NCBI RefSeq assembly: GCF_037975245.1
Contig: NC_092573.1
Coordinates: 14,900,001-14,964,000 of the forward strand
Origin: Apostichopus japonicus
Taxonomy: Eukaryota; Echinodermata; Holothuroidea; Aspidochirotida; Stichopodidae
DNA: 64,000 nt
Reading direction: 5' to 3'
Shown here: positions 24,255 to 34,888 of the stretch, in pieces
How positions within the stretch are numbered: position 1 is the stretch's first letter
How the letters are laid out: each line of letters opens with the position of its first letter
Made by a program: the position numbers and the translations under genes
Notes under the pieces: generated by a model
What the model saw: the letters and a program-made list of their open reading frames with translations, nothing else
The model's database searches: none
What the model was told of the DNA's origin: nothing

Positions 24255-24865
24255 CGTTAGATAGTGAAAAACCGCCTACACCCCTTTCATTCAGACATAG
24301 GCGTACGGGACCATTTCAGTTTGGGGGGACAGAACTTTTTGTGCCCGAAAGTTCCCGTGACACTATCTAAGCGGAGCGCCACCATCGGTTGGCGCGTAGC
24401 GTACAAGAAAATTTTTGGCACACAATGCCTCTCAGATTGCCGGAAACGGCACTTCTGAGGCCTTGCAAGTTGCATCTAAACATTCTTTATTTTATAATCT
24501 CACGTTTTAGAAATTTACACTTCCCCAAAAATTTGGTAAATTAGAAGAAGAAAAAATGGTAACATCACTTTGAAGGGGAAAAATGGGACAGTATATATTT
24601 TAAGCTCCTATTTAAGTTACCGTATTTATTATTTTAACACAGTACTCAGCTACCTCCAGAAAAAACATACATTGTTCAACGACACGTAGGCGGGATAATG
24701 TCGCTGTGTCGGGTGAGACTGCAATTTGTCTCACAAAAAAGTATAAAATATAACAAAGAATATGATAAACCTGTACTTCTAGGCTTGTAGGCACTCCCCC
24801 CTCCCCCCACCATCCATGAAAAAGAAAATGTTTCTTATATACACTCATGTTGGGGATGTCCAGGT

Positions 24866-25523
24866 CAAGGGCGGCGGAAGCACTTTAATCTGGGGGGGGG
24901 GGCACTGACATCAAAGGGCACTTTGCAGAAATTCGATTGGACTGATGCAGCCTTACATTTAGTCCCCCTTATAACTCTATTTGTATTATCTTATTTGTGT
25001 ATACACATCACTCCATCAACGCCCCCCCCCCCCCCCAAAAGGAAAATATGCATACTAGCACTGCAATATCCAATGCGCAAATTGGGAAACAAGGAACAAG
25101 TTTTCTTTTGAGACAAAATGAGGTGAAATCATGCTAGTTGCTATTGTAGGAATCTTCCGAATTAGAGTTTATTTCTTGTTAATATCTTAACAAATTTTTT
25201 CCATTCGAAATAGCTTTGAGTTTGACCCACAGAAATTCATTAAAAGTCACGGGCTTAGCCAAGATTTGCAAAGTTGTATGCACGACTATCTGAGCGGAGC
25301 GCCACCATCGGTTGGCGCGGAGCGTACTAGCAAATCTTTGGTTTTACAAACCCCTCAGATGGCCGGAAAAGGCCCTTCCCGAGTGTTCATTCTGGTTCCC
25401 TGGCCTCTTGCTAACTTGAGGCACCTCAATTTTTATGTAGAAAAAAGGCACATTTTTAACCTGAGGAAAAGTGGGGGGGGGGGCACGTGCCCCCTGTGCC
25501 CCCCCCCCGTTCCGCCGCCCTTG
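24866..25523. mobile_element. Nested hAT, same family as 19499-20120, opposite orientation
   Basis: Starts CAAGGGCGGCGGAAGC and ends GTTCCGCCGCCCTTG. The perfect 8-bp duplication GTCCAGGT lies at 24858-24865 and 25524-25531. It includes the block GAGCGGAGCGCCACCATCGG, which also occurs near 24370 in its host element. Confidence 0.95.
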
Positions 25524-25714
25524 GTCCAGGTATACAATTGAATAGTTAGAAAAAAATTGATCGTGCCAAAAGCGTGGTAGCCCAGATGAACTGCGCTTAC
25601 GGTGGTGTTACACGGAAATATTCGGGCATCATGATGCTAAATAAAGAAAATCATGGAATTGTCTGGCAAAAACTTGAAAAAGATTCGGGCAAGCTACTGC
25701 ATATTTATATATAT

Positions 25715-25870
25715 ATTTCCAGAGGACAAGAAACTCGGGCAAAAGTCCTGAAAATTCGGGCAGCCTAAGAGGAGAAAAAAAAAAAAAAAAAATATATATA
25801 TTTTTTTTTCTCCTCTTAGGCTGCCCGAATTTTTCAGGACTTTTGCCCGAATTTCTTGTCCTCTGGAAAT
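25715..25870. repeat. 156-bp palindrome with A/T centre
   Basis: The left arm starts ATTTCCAGAGGACAAGAAA and the right arm ends with its complement (...TTTCTTGTCCTCTGGAAAT). The arms match over about 65 bases with few mismatches, around a centre of A18 then TATATATA then T9. Confidence 0.9.
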
Positions 25871-26386
25871 TTGGGGGGGGGGGCAGTCTGCCCCCCTGCC
25901 CCCCCCCCCGCCTCGTACGCCTATGCATTCAGATAATTATGATATACTTGCTAACTGTGCATTGATTTTCCCTGACAGTAATAGTCAGCACTATAGTACT
26001 GAGCCGTATCTAATTAATACGTGATGTCGCGTAAGCCTGATAATTGCCTTAGTTTCAAATTTGGAATAAACACGATCGCGTTTCAGGGAAGAGCAGCTGG
26101 ATATATATTAGGCTTTTCTTTCAACAAGTTATGCCTATTAGGAATTTGAAGTACTCCCACATAAAAAAAACGCAACTGATTTCCAAAAAGGGGGGGCCGG
26201 GGCCGTGTCGGCCCCCCCCCCTGGATCCGCCCCTGGTGTTCTTTTAGGGAATGGTGATGCACACCTGACGATGATCACACAGTCACAGTCCCAATGCAAG
26301 GGGACTGGGGTTAGAAGTGGATCAGTCGTTCAGTAGTTTGGTTTTCGTGCCCAGGTTCTTTCCTGGGCGACTTTTTCTTAAAAAGT

Positions 26387-27300
26387 ATCGCTTCTCGGCC
26401 TTTTGGCTAAGATCATGTGTAGTATCTGTTCCCTTTCGAGGGGAATGGTGATGCACACCCGACGATGATCACACAGTCATAGTTCCGATGCAAGGGGACT
26501 GGGGCTGAGAGCGGGTCAATCGTTTGGTAGTTTGGTTTTCGTGCCCAGGTTCTTTCCTGGGCGACTTTTCCTTAAAACAATTATTATATTCGCTTCTCGG
26601 CGTTTCGTCTAAGATCATGTGTAGTATATGTTCCCTTTCGGGAGGAATAGTGATGCACACCCGACGATGATCACACAGTCACAGTACCGATGCAAGGGGA
26701 GTGGGGTTGAGAGCGGATCAGTCCTTCGGTAGTTTGGTTTTCGTGCCCAGGTTCTTTCCTGGGTGACTTTTCTTAAAAAAAGTATTATATTCCCACACAG
26801 TCACAGTCCCGATGCATGGTGAGTGGGGTTGAGAGCGGATCAGTCGTTCGGTTGTTGGGTTTTACGTGCCCAGGATCTTACCTGGGTGACTTTTCTTAAA
26901 AAGTATTCCCATTGTAGGGGAATCGTGATACACACCTGACATAATCATACAGTCACAGTCTCGATGCAAGGGGACTGGGGTTGAGAGCGGATCCGTGGTT
27001 CGGTTTTTCGTGCCCAGGTTCTTTCCTGGAGACTTTAAAAAAAAAAAAAAAGTAGCATTATGTTCCCCTTGTAGGGGGAATCATGATACACACCTGACGA
27101 TGATCTAACAGTCACAGTATCGGTGCAAGGGAACTGGGGTTGAGAACGTATCAGTCGTTTGGTTGTTTGCTTGATTTTTCGTGCCCAGGTTCTTACCTGG
27201 GTGACTTTTCTTAAAAGTACCAAGGGATCGTGTAGTATATCTATTATGTGGTTAAGAGTTGGTTTTTGTGCCAGGCTTTATTTTGGGTGACTTCTTTGTG
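26387..27300 (+). repeat. Degenerate head-to-tail array of U2-snRNA-like units
   Basis: Six units in tandem, starting near 26387, 26589, 26792, 26907, 27063 and 27218. The first keeps the U2 5' region GCTTCTCGGCCTTTTGGCTA and GTAGTATCTG. The second keeps it with changes. The third lacks the 5' part, and later units start in the CCCTTTCGAGG hairpin. All but the last, most decayed unit retain the CAGTCCC...GGGACTG hairpin region, and most keep the terminal hairpin CCCAGG/CCTGGG and the GACTTTT tail. Decay increases towards the right. Confidence 0.8.
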
Positions 27301-28162
27301 TGATATATACGGACGCGACACAGACTTAACATACTATGACTCTCTATATATGTATAATTATAACAGACATATATGATTCCAACTGGGTATTTCACGTTTT
27401 TGTTTGTAATTTTAGCATTTTTTTGTGTGAGTTTTTTTCGATGCAAGTTACCTCAATTTTGACAACTTATCGAGTATTGATCAAACTAAGATGAATTCTC
27501 AGTCATCGTTTTGTAACATCCAATATACATCCTCTAATCAAATATACTCGGTTGTCTTAGAAACTGATGACCTTTCATGTACCCTTTATCTCCTCATTGC
27601 TTATATGTCCTGCCCGTTACCTCTCCAACCTACACCCAGCCACCCTCCTTAGACCATCAGTCAATGACTCTAGCGCTGTCAAACCTCTTTCAAACAGGAC
27701 AAGAAATGTGCAATTTTCTTTCTCTCCACCTCTCTCTCTCTCTCTCTCACTCTGTTTTCCAGAGTTCTATTCTCTCTTTTCTTTGAATCAACCTGTCTTG
27801 GAATCAGTAGTATTGCTTTAGTTCCGACCTAGTCTACCAACCTCCCCCCCCCCTACCCTTCCCCTTCCCACCACCGCACGGCCCTATCCACCCATTCACT
27901 CAACTATAGGCCATGGTTGTTGTTTTTCTTGTGTACACACCAAATCGTTTGCTTTAGTTTTGTTTGTTTGTGGTCGTTTTGTTTTGTTTTGTTTTTGTTG
28001 TTGTTGTTGTTGTAGAGCTGCTTAATTATTCAACTTCCAATGTTACAGTAGAAACCTTAGAGGTCATGAAAATTAAGTATTAAAATATGGTCTTTGTCTT
28101 GATATTGTTTCACAGGGATCAATCTTAAAGCTGTAACTTGGGGCTATAAGTGCTGAGTTGAA
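27301..28162. other. Upstream region of Spaetzle-like copy 2
   Basis: Holds a (CT)n tract (about 27725-27750), C-rich runs (27840-27880) and T/G repeats (27955-28015) ending GTTGTAG at 28014, which could be the acceptor of a 5'UTR intron. No coding sequence is supported before the ATG at 28163. Confidence 0.45.
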
Positions 28163-30401
28163 ATGGCAAATTGGACGAAGCCGCGACTTGTATTGTTCTC
28201 TTTGGTTTTCGCCTTCTCGATCGAGGTTGCAAAATCAGTTTGCAACCCTCTTGCTGTTTCAGAGTTATGCCTGGATTCGCAACAGCTGAATAAGATCAGC
28301 CTCGATGCGCCTGTTAGATTAGATATCAGAACGAATTACTATACAGATGTAGCTCACTATTCCAAACTTGCTCCGATTGTCACCTTAACACCGCAACAAA
28401 TTGCGCTGATCCAAGACAAATATGGAGCCTTTTTCAAGCCAACTCCACCTGCGGCAGTACCATCTTCCTATGTTTATGGCGGGACGGTACACGGCGGACT
28501 GACCGTAGGACGAAGACGCCGTCAAGCTGAACCTTATGTTTGCCCATCAACAGGAGTTTACTCTGACATCAATTTCTGCATCAGCGCTGCCGGTGATGTT
28601 CTCCAGATGGTTCAGGTAAGATTCATTTAACTTTACTGCGCATGGCGGATTGATCTTGCATGGGGTAAAGTTTCGACAATTGAAATCATGTCTAGGCGAC
28701 GAAAAATGTTTAGAATAGACAGCATTCATTAATTGTTACGCAATGTTTCTGAGGGAAAACATCTAGAAATGTGTGAAAGTTTCATCAGGTGTACTGTTAA
28801 TGTGGAATAGTACTCTGTGTAGGTTTGTTATAAGTGTTGGAAACTGCGTACCAACTACATGAAAGAAAGGAGAGAGAAAGATGGGTGGAGAGAGGTGCAA
28901 AGGTGGTAGGATGTAAGGTAATATGTTAATATGTTGCACCTCCTTTACTTATTGACATAATCAGGCTGAGGTTATGTCAAGTTGGATGCTAACTCGATGA
29001 TTTTGTACGTTCACAAAAGCGTTATCAAACTTCACCAAGAAAGAAAACAACAATTTGAAGAACGGGTCAACTCTGTTAGCTACCCAACAGTGGAGTGCTC
29101 AAAGCGGGCCCGAACCAAACCCCCATCTTCCATTGTCAGTCGGGGCAAATGGATCAGTCGGAGGATTCATTACATTGAGCCGAGGAAGAATTAGACCACT
29201 GTTACACGTGTATAACCCCTATTCAACCTCACACAAGAAATCATAAGTATTATATTTGCACAGCCTTGTGTATAGAACTAATTATGGACGTAAATATGAA
29301 TCGGAATGAATCAGTTGTTGTTTTTCTAGAGGGGGAACCAAACCCCCAAACATGGGAGTCGCTTTCAACGACCCGACGGCCCCACCCCCTCCTTTATGAA
29401 AATTTTTCGTTCGCCTCTGGTCCTTCCATAAAAGTACAACGACTACATATATCAGTCGGGGATCCCACACCCCCCCCCCCACCCCAGCCTTTGAAATCCA
29501 GTGTGCACTCCACTCTCTGTGACCCTACTTGCTCTTCCATCAACTCCCTCAGCTATATTGCTGAAGCTGTCATTACAGGTCAACCTTATACCCTGTATTC
29601 CCAGTGCACAAACCCCAGTTCAATGAGTTTTTATGATCATGGAGGTAAAACAGACCTCCATGTTATGATTGGAAAGGTTAGTTTATTGTGAAAGACAGCC
29701 AGTTGCTTCAAAGCAAACCATGACGTCATTTCTCGGGTTATTAGGTAATGTATAACAGATGAATAGTTCGTTTCCATTGGTTGCAAAATTTCAATCAAAA
29801 CATGCAATGTAAGCTTTAACAACAAGATCAGAAACAAATGCCACGAAAGTCTCATGTTTTCGTATTTTGATTTTGGCTTCGAAGGGGATGGAGCAAGCGG
29901 GGGGGGGGAAGCGGGGGGGAGGAGAGGTGGCCAGTATTTTTACTAGAGCCGACGTCTGTATAATGTTTAAGAAACCATTCTTCAACTCTTTTATGGTTAT
30001 TGGTATGTAAAGTACGTTGATGGCGTATTTACCTTGATTTTTTTTACAAGGAACGGGGGGGGGGGGGGGTTTGGGGAAGTGGTTTGTTGAGGGCTCTTCT
30101 TCACATGATCGGAGATGGTAATATTCTTAACAGAAAGTATTCTGCGATCTCGAATTAGGTTTCTTCTCCATCAGAATCATTGCCTCACTCTTTCTTTTAC
30201 TTCTCCTTCAAGTTGGCAGATGCCTTCCAATGGGTGCTGACGGAGACGTGTCAAGACCCTGCTGCAAATGGCGTTCCAAATACTATTTGTGTCGACAGGA
30301 TACGTAACATTCCGGCGGTGGTTGTGAATGTAGACAACGGGGACAGTGTCGCTGTAGAGATGATCCAAGTCAGTTGTTGTGCTGCTCGCGAAGCCACATA
30401 G
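28163..30401 (+). CDS. Secreted Spaetzle-like cystine-knot protein, copy 2
   Basis: Two coding exons, 28163-28615 (donor GTAAGA) and 30213-30401 (acceptor CTTCAAG, stop TAG), phase 0: 213 aa. Residues 1-24 are a signal peptide (start MANWTKPR, hydrophobic core LVLFSLVFAF). The pro-region has two cysteines and a furin-like GRRRRQ site just before YVCPSTGVYSD, as in processed growth-factor precursors. The mature part shows CPS, QWVLTETC, a single Cys, and CC exactly 27 residues on (IQVSCC). The intron cuts at the same place as in copy 1 (after QMVQ/QMIQ). Eight cysteines after the signal peptide, five shared with copy 1. Assignment to the Spaetzle fold is by pattern. Likely cleaved, secreted and disulfide-linked (inferred). 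Confidence 0.75.
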
Positions 30402-31932
30402 ACCAGAGATAAAAAATCAAGGCTTGTTGTAACAGGATTAAAATAAACTTGGGCTGACAGACTCACTGACAGGGGCACGCCCATCTCCCTGTAGCTCCCT
30501 TCCACCAGGGGAAACGTTGAGCCACGTGTTCCTCTCATCTCCATACTCCCCCCCCCCCCCGCTGCTCTGGTGTCCGGCAGACATCTTTGTTCGACATAAA
30601 GTAACGATGTAAGGGACCTCTCGTTCCATACATAATCTTTAAGCATACACGCACTTCTTAAAACTATTGACTTGCAGTTTTTTTCTCCATTTTATTCTTA
30701 GGTGGAATGAAACCTACATTATAATCTCTTTGTTGGAAATTGCACCTCTCATGTTTTTAGTGTTAACTTACCCTGGTTATTATATACCTCTTACCCTATG
30801 TGGGTTTTTGTGTGTTCCAGGAAACAATATACAACGTACCAATTCACTCCAAGTAAATCCACATTACATTTCATCCAACTGGTATATTCTTCATTACCTA
30901 CTTTGTATTCATTGTGCGGGGCGTTAACGATGCTGCATGCATTGATTACAGTTCTCACAGTGTCGCAAAGTATTCCCCTGTCCCAATAGTTATGAGGATG
31001 TGGGAACAATGGGATGGGGTACCCATCCCCCACCCCTCACACCCCCTCCCCACACTTTCATAATACCTTTTCCAGGGATAGGAACGGAGCGGGATTTTGT
31101 TAACATAATGATATTAAATGGATAAGAAAAGTGAACCCAAGATGATATTAGAGATGGGATGAAATTCGAGGTGATCTCACGATATGCTTTCGTTCTACCT
31201 CTTCTGTTCGGATTTCTTACTTTTTAAAGAAATATGTCATTAAGCCATTAAGGAATTCCGCCGTTAAGAAATTCAGCCAGATTATTTTGTTTTCTTTAAA
31301 AACTAAGGAAATTGTTATCGTTTCCAAGAAAGTTATAAGTCGCAAGAAGAATGTCGACGTGGTGATATTATATATCTCTACAACCAAAATCCTCAACAAT
31401 TTTTAATGATGCAAAGAAATACATATCATAAAAAAAGACCTGTAAAGAAATTGACGAACATGTTTTGACTGCAAGACATACATACATACATTCATAGCTT
31501 TACTCGGTTTTTGTATGCCAGACGTATGTCTGACGTCACTTCCTGTTTAGAAGTGTTCAGAAATGTGTAACTTAAAGATTTCCATGTATTGTATTTGCAG
31601 ATTTTTTAGTGATTCGAATACGCTAATATTACAACTACCGTACTTCCGATCCGCAAAGGCCTACACTCTAATACTATACAGAAGGGGGAAAACACATCTA
31701 TATTTTACATATTCACTTTGCCAATGTTACTGATTTTACTATGTAAATTTAATGGTTATTTGGGAAACATTAAACTCGTCACAAAAATGCAGCTGTAATG
31801 GTTTTCTTTTTGTGGCTTTTATATTGAGCTACTTACTTGCTTGGGTGACTTGTGGGTCCCAGTACCCCCACCCCACCCCATCCCATCCCATGTTCCCCAC
31901 CCCCAAACAACACTTTCACGTGTGTTTTGTTG
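30402..31932. other. Intergenic between Spaetzle-like copies 2 and 3
   Basis: AATAAA-like sequence at 30440 (AAAATAAACTT) may be the poly(A) signal of copy 2. A hydrophobic frame near 31795-31855 could be a relic of a signal peptide for copy 3, but it is interrupted by a C-rich insertion (31860-31905). Nothing else coding is seen. Confidence 0.4.
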
Positions 31933-32344
31933 ATTTACATTTCGGGCCTCAATGCCGAATGTGACAATGAAACATGCCTTACTATCCTCGATAGTACGGA
32001 AATATTACTGACCGAGGATCAAAAGGTCCCATATAGCCGCGGAACGTACGAGCATTGACCAACTGACCACTCGGTGTGGTCAAGAGCAATATGATTACTT
32101 TGACGTCCTGGCAACAGCCTGTCATCGTTAACTTAACCAAGGAGCAAGAATTTCTTATCCTATCAAAGTATGGTTACTTGTTTTAATCTGAGCCGTTTGT
32201 TTCTTTGGAAGATGTCTCGAAGAGCTTGGGCGATCTTCGCCTCAGGATGAGAATACCCCCTTCCTGCGACCCCTTTGTCCAATCGATCAGCCATATGAGG
32301 ATGTCATATCTGTCATAAACGGAGATCTCTTGCAGATGGTTCAG
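31933..32344 (+). pseudogene. Spaetzle-like copy 3, broken exon 1
   Basis: Remnants align in order with copy 2: AECDNETCLTI (cf. SVCNPLAVSELC), then IVNLTKEQEFLILSKYGYLF followed by a stop (cf. IVTLTPQQIALIQDKYGAFF), then LRPLCPIDQPYEDVIS and GDLLQMVQ with a donor GTAATA at 32345. They sit in different frames with stops between, so the exon is dead or contains unmodelled introns. No second exon was found downstream to 34 kb. Confidence 0.65.
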
Positions 32345-33034
32345 GTAATAATATTTTAGGGGTAATTAAGGGGTATTTAAATATCTTAGATATTCAAAAC
32401 ATAACATTAGCTATATATCTTAAAGCATTACAGTTTTTGCATGTCAATTCTCTTTTGATATAAGCATTACCTTATATTCGGCCATACCAACTGAAGTAAC
32501 TGTCTCAGTGCATTGTATGGAACGCCATCAGTGTCACAAAGTTAGGAGAGAATAGAAGTATATATACCAGGAAAAAGATGAACATGTCACAGGTTGACAT
32601 CCGATATTAAAATCAACGTATTGTCTTGTAATATTAGTCTATCATAACTAACACCAGCAAGTGACAATGCAATACCAGCATGTCAAGAATAAAATTAACA
32701 GTGTAATCAATCTGAGAAAACGCGATAATTTGGGTTTGAACCTGTCGGCCTTTCCTTTCGTTTCACAATATCACAATTCGTATATCTACATCGGTTACGA
32801 CGACAAATCAGTAAGTTATACTTTACCATAAGCGTGGCACGGTTGTGTGATATGCTATACTTAAATATTAGTATGCCAGAACAGAATATTTTCATATTGA
32901 TGCTGAGATATCAGCATGTCGCGTCCAAATGGTACGCATGACAAAGGTTAGACTACTCTTGTTTCTACTCGGAGACTACTGTACAGTGATATATAGATAA
33001 AGCAAATTATTGGTGCCACTCGTTCAACGCAACA

Positions 33035-33042
33035 ATATATAA

Positions 33043-33076
<34 letters not shown>

Positions 33077-33125
33077 ATATAGATATATATTTATATATAT
33101 ATATATTTATATATATGTATATGTT
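33035..33125. repeat. (TA)n-rich microsatellite
   Basis: Interrupted TATATATT runs, simple sequence only. Confidence 0.9.
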
Positions 33126-33489
33126 TATACAGAATTTAGCCCAGGAAAAATATCTGAACAAATCTTTAGCAGACAGTGGCCATGCATGGTAAGAAATGTT
33201 TGACTGTATGTGAACCACTTAACAAATCAAGGTGTATATATTGCATGCACACATTGCATACATACAGTATTTTATTCAAGGCAGTTTACATCATACGTCG
33301 AGTATACCGAAACTATGAACAAATTGTTCTTTTAGTAATAAACAAGACGCACTTGATCAATAGTGATGACGTCGTCAGTGACGTATAACTTAAAGGCAAT
33401 TGTTTACATCTTTGTAAGAGCTCGAGATACCAATACGAAACTTGAAAACCTTGCTTTCAACTGAAAACATACATTGTTCAAAGTATCTC

Positions 33490-33800
33490 TTTCGAAATCC
33501 GGCTTTAGGAATCACAAATGATTTCGAGTTGGTAAGCATCATGCTTGATCTCTAGAGTAAGGCAAAATATGTCACCAAACACAGAACTAGCATTGTTCGA
33601 TACAGGTGACAAACGCCTGTAGTGGAATTACGACCTTCCTTACCGGTGTCGAACCTCTGGACATACAATCAGCGTCCATAGCCTAGTGGTTAGGGTGTCC
33701 GCATATTTAGCGGGAAGTCCGGGTTCGAACCCCTTTTTTTTCACTGTTCTTCATTTTCCAACTCATTACGATTTCGATTTCAATATATATATATATATAT
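33490..33800 (+). repeat. tRNA-like SINE composite, copy 1
   Basis: From 33672 it reads TAGCCTAGTGGTTAGGGTGT, a pol III A-box-like block, then GGGTTCGAACCCC, a B box, as in tRNA-derived SINEs. It is followed by a T run and then TATATA. About 180 bases upstream (CCGGCTTTAGGAATCACAAATGA onward) also match copy 2 at 55018-55335, so the repeated unit is longer than the tRNA part. Confidence 0.75.
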
Positions 33801-34888
33801 AAAGAAAACATAAAAAGAATATGAGTAGTTTAACAAGGTTAGTTTGAAAAAGGATTTTTCAGATTTTAAAGGCAACAGCTTTCTTCTTAAATAGGGTTTC
33901 AGTTACTGAATTATGTCGATTACCGAGAAAAATGGGGGGGGTGCGGGGAGGGGGTAGTGAATTCTTCTAGACTAAGTAGTACAGCTACTCCCATTGGTGA
34001 GACAACCTGATGTTTAAAGGGTCAATTCCCAAAAGCAGTTTCAAAGTAAATATGTTTTTGGATAGCAGTGGATTTTATCAGATAGGCCTAATTAATATCA
34101 AAACTAAATTCTCGCAAACAGTCTTTCAGTAACGTCATTTTGTATCTGGCGAATGAGCAAACACAAATGCTGATGAAATTTACGTTTCTTGTCCATTACT
34201 TTGCAGGATAAACAGATAGAAAAACATAATCATTAATAGAATTACGAAATAATTCTTTCATATAAAGGACAGGTTCAGCAATATTGAAAAAGTTGTTGAC
34301 CTTTGTAGAGTGATTAAAGAAAATATCGATTTTAGCTGTCGCCAAAATAATTGATCTATTATGTCCAAAATAGATGGTGAAAAATCAGTCATTCCCATGA
34401 TGCAAGACTTCGATATGACAGAACGTAGGCTATGTGAATTTTACAAACAATGTTCTTTTTTTAGTCTGTAAAGAATTAATATTTTGGATTGAAACAATAA
34501 ATTCAATAATCAAAAATATGACGTCACGAAAATTTGGTGAGAAACATCTAAAGAAAATTAATACATTATCATGAAAAAGTTGATGAAGGCAAAGTAAGTT
34601 GAATGAATTAATGAATAACTTCTAATGAATTGAGTATGAAGGGTATACCGCCTGCTACAAAAGTGTTTGGTTGAAAGAAACCTTTTACGTACCGTTAACA
34701 TGTTTAAAATGTTTACTGGATCTTGGCAATTGAAACATTAATAAATGAATGAAGATTGACAACAGTTCAACAAAATCAACATTTTTAATGAAATCATCAA
34801 ATTTCATTTATTGCAACCAGTATAAATATAGCATATTTATAAAAAGGAGTACACATGTCAAACTCAAAAATAAATAAATATGCATGCA

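Larger units (their letters stand above)
24296..25925. mobile_element. hAT element (1630 bp) hosting another hAT
   Basis: Left end CATAGGCGTACGGG, right end CCTCGTACGCCTATG. The perfect 8-bp duplication CATTCAGA (24288-24295 and 25926-25933) overlaps the boundary of the Penelope-like element. The element at 24866-25523 is nested inside, and a large palindrome (25715-25870) lies near its right end. No transposase. Confidence 0.93.
21452..25930 (+). mobile_element. Penelope-like retroelement with flanking inverted repeats, itself split by hAT copies
   Basis: Bounded by a 19-bp direct repeat AGATAATTATGATATACTT (21433-21451 and 25931-25949). Inside, 21455-21522 (AATGAAAGG, GTGTAGGCGGTT, then GCCAAGAACCTGAAGTATTT) recurs inverted at 23806-24287, interrupted there by the hAT at 23847-24254. 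Between the arms lies a reverse transcriptase of Penelope type, then a candidate hammerhead ribozyme. Inverted flanks and ribozymes are known for Penelope-like elements. The 5' part of the enzyme is missing. Two more hATs (22510-23380 and 24296-25925) have landed in it. Confidence 0.78.
21052..26235. mobile_element. Inverted-repeat DNA element interrupting U2-like copy B
   Basis: Left end CAGGGGCGGATCCAGG and right end CCTGGATCCGCCCCTG are perfect complements. The direct repeat at the borders is GTGTT (5 bp: 21047-21051 and 26236-26240), not the 8 bp of the other elements. Removing the nested Penelope-like unit leaves roughly 690 bp. The G-rich hairpin module (21138-21164) is present. Probably hAT-related with 5-bp duplications, but the class is not certain. 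Confidence 0.8.
21016..26386 (+). repeat. U2-snRNA-derived element, copy B (split by a 5.2-kb insertion)
   Basis: The 5' part 21016-21051 reads ATCGCTTCTCGGCCTTGATC through GTAGTATGTGTT. The 3' part resumes at 26236 with GTGTTCTTTTAGGG and runs through both hairpins to AAAAGT at 26386. The gap is filled by the inverted-repeat element at 21052-26235. Confidence 0.8.
32345..34888. other. Gene-free stretch with microsatellite and SINE
   Basis: Contains the (TA)n tract at 33035-33125 and the SINE-like repeat at 33490-33800. The remainder (33810-34888) is AT-rich, with no gene seen. Confidence 0.5.

Noticed and set aside
26387-26588. True U2 snRNA gene
   Set aside because: Only about the first 45 nt match U2; the Sm site and 3' stem-loops of U2 are absent.
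29266-29691. 141-codon plus-strand frame in the intron of Spaetzle-like copy 2
   Set aside because: Proline/serine-rich low-complexity reading across C runs, no domain, and the flanking exons join without it.
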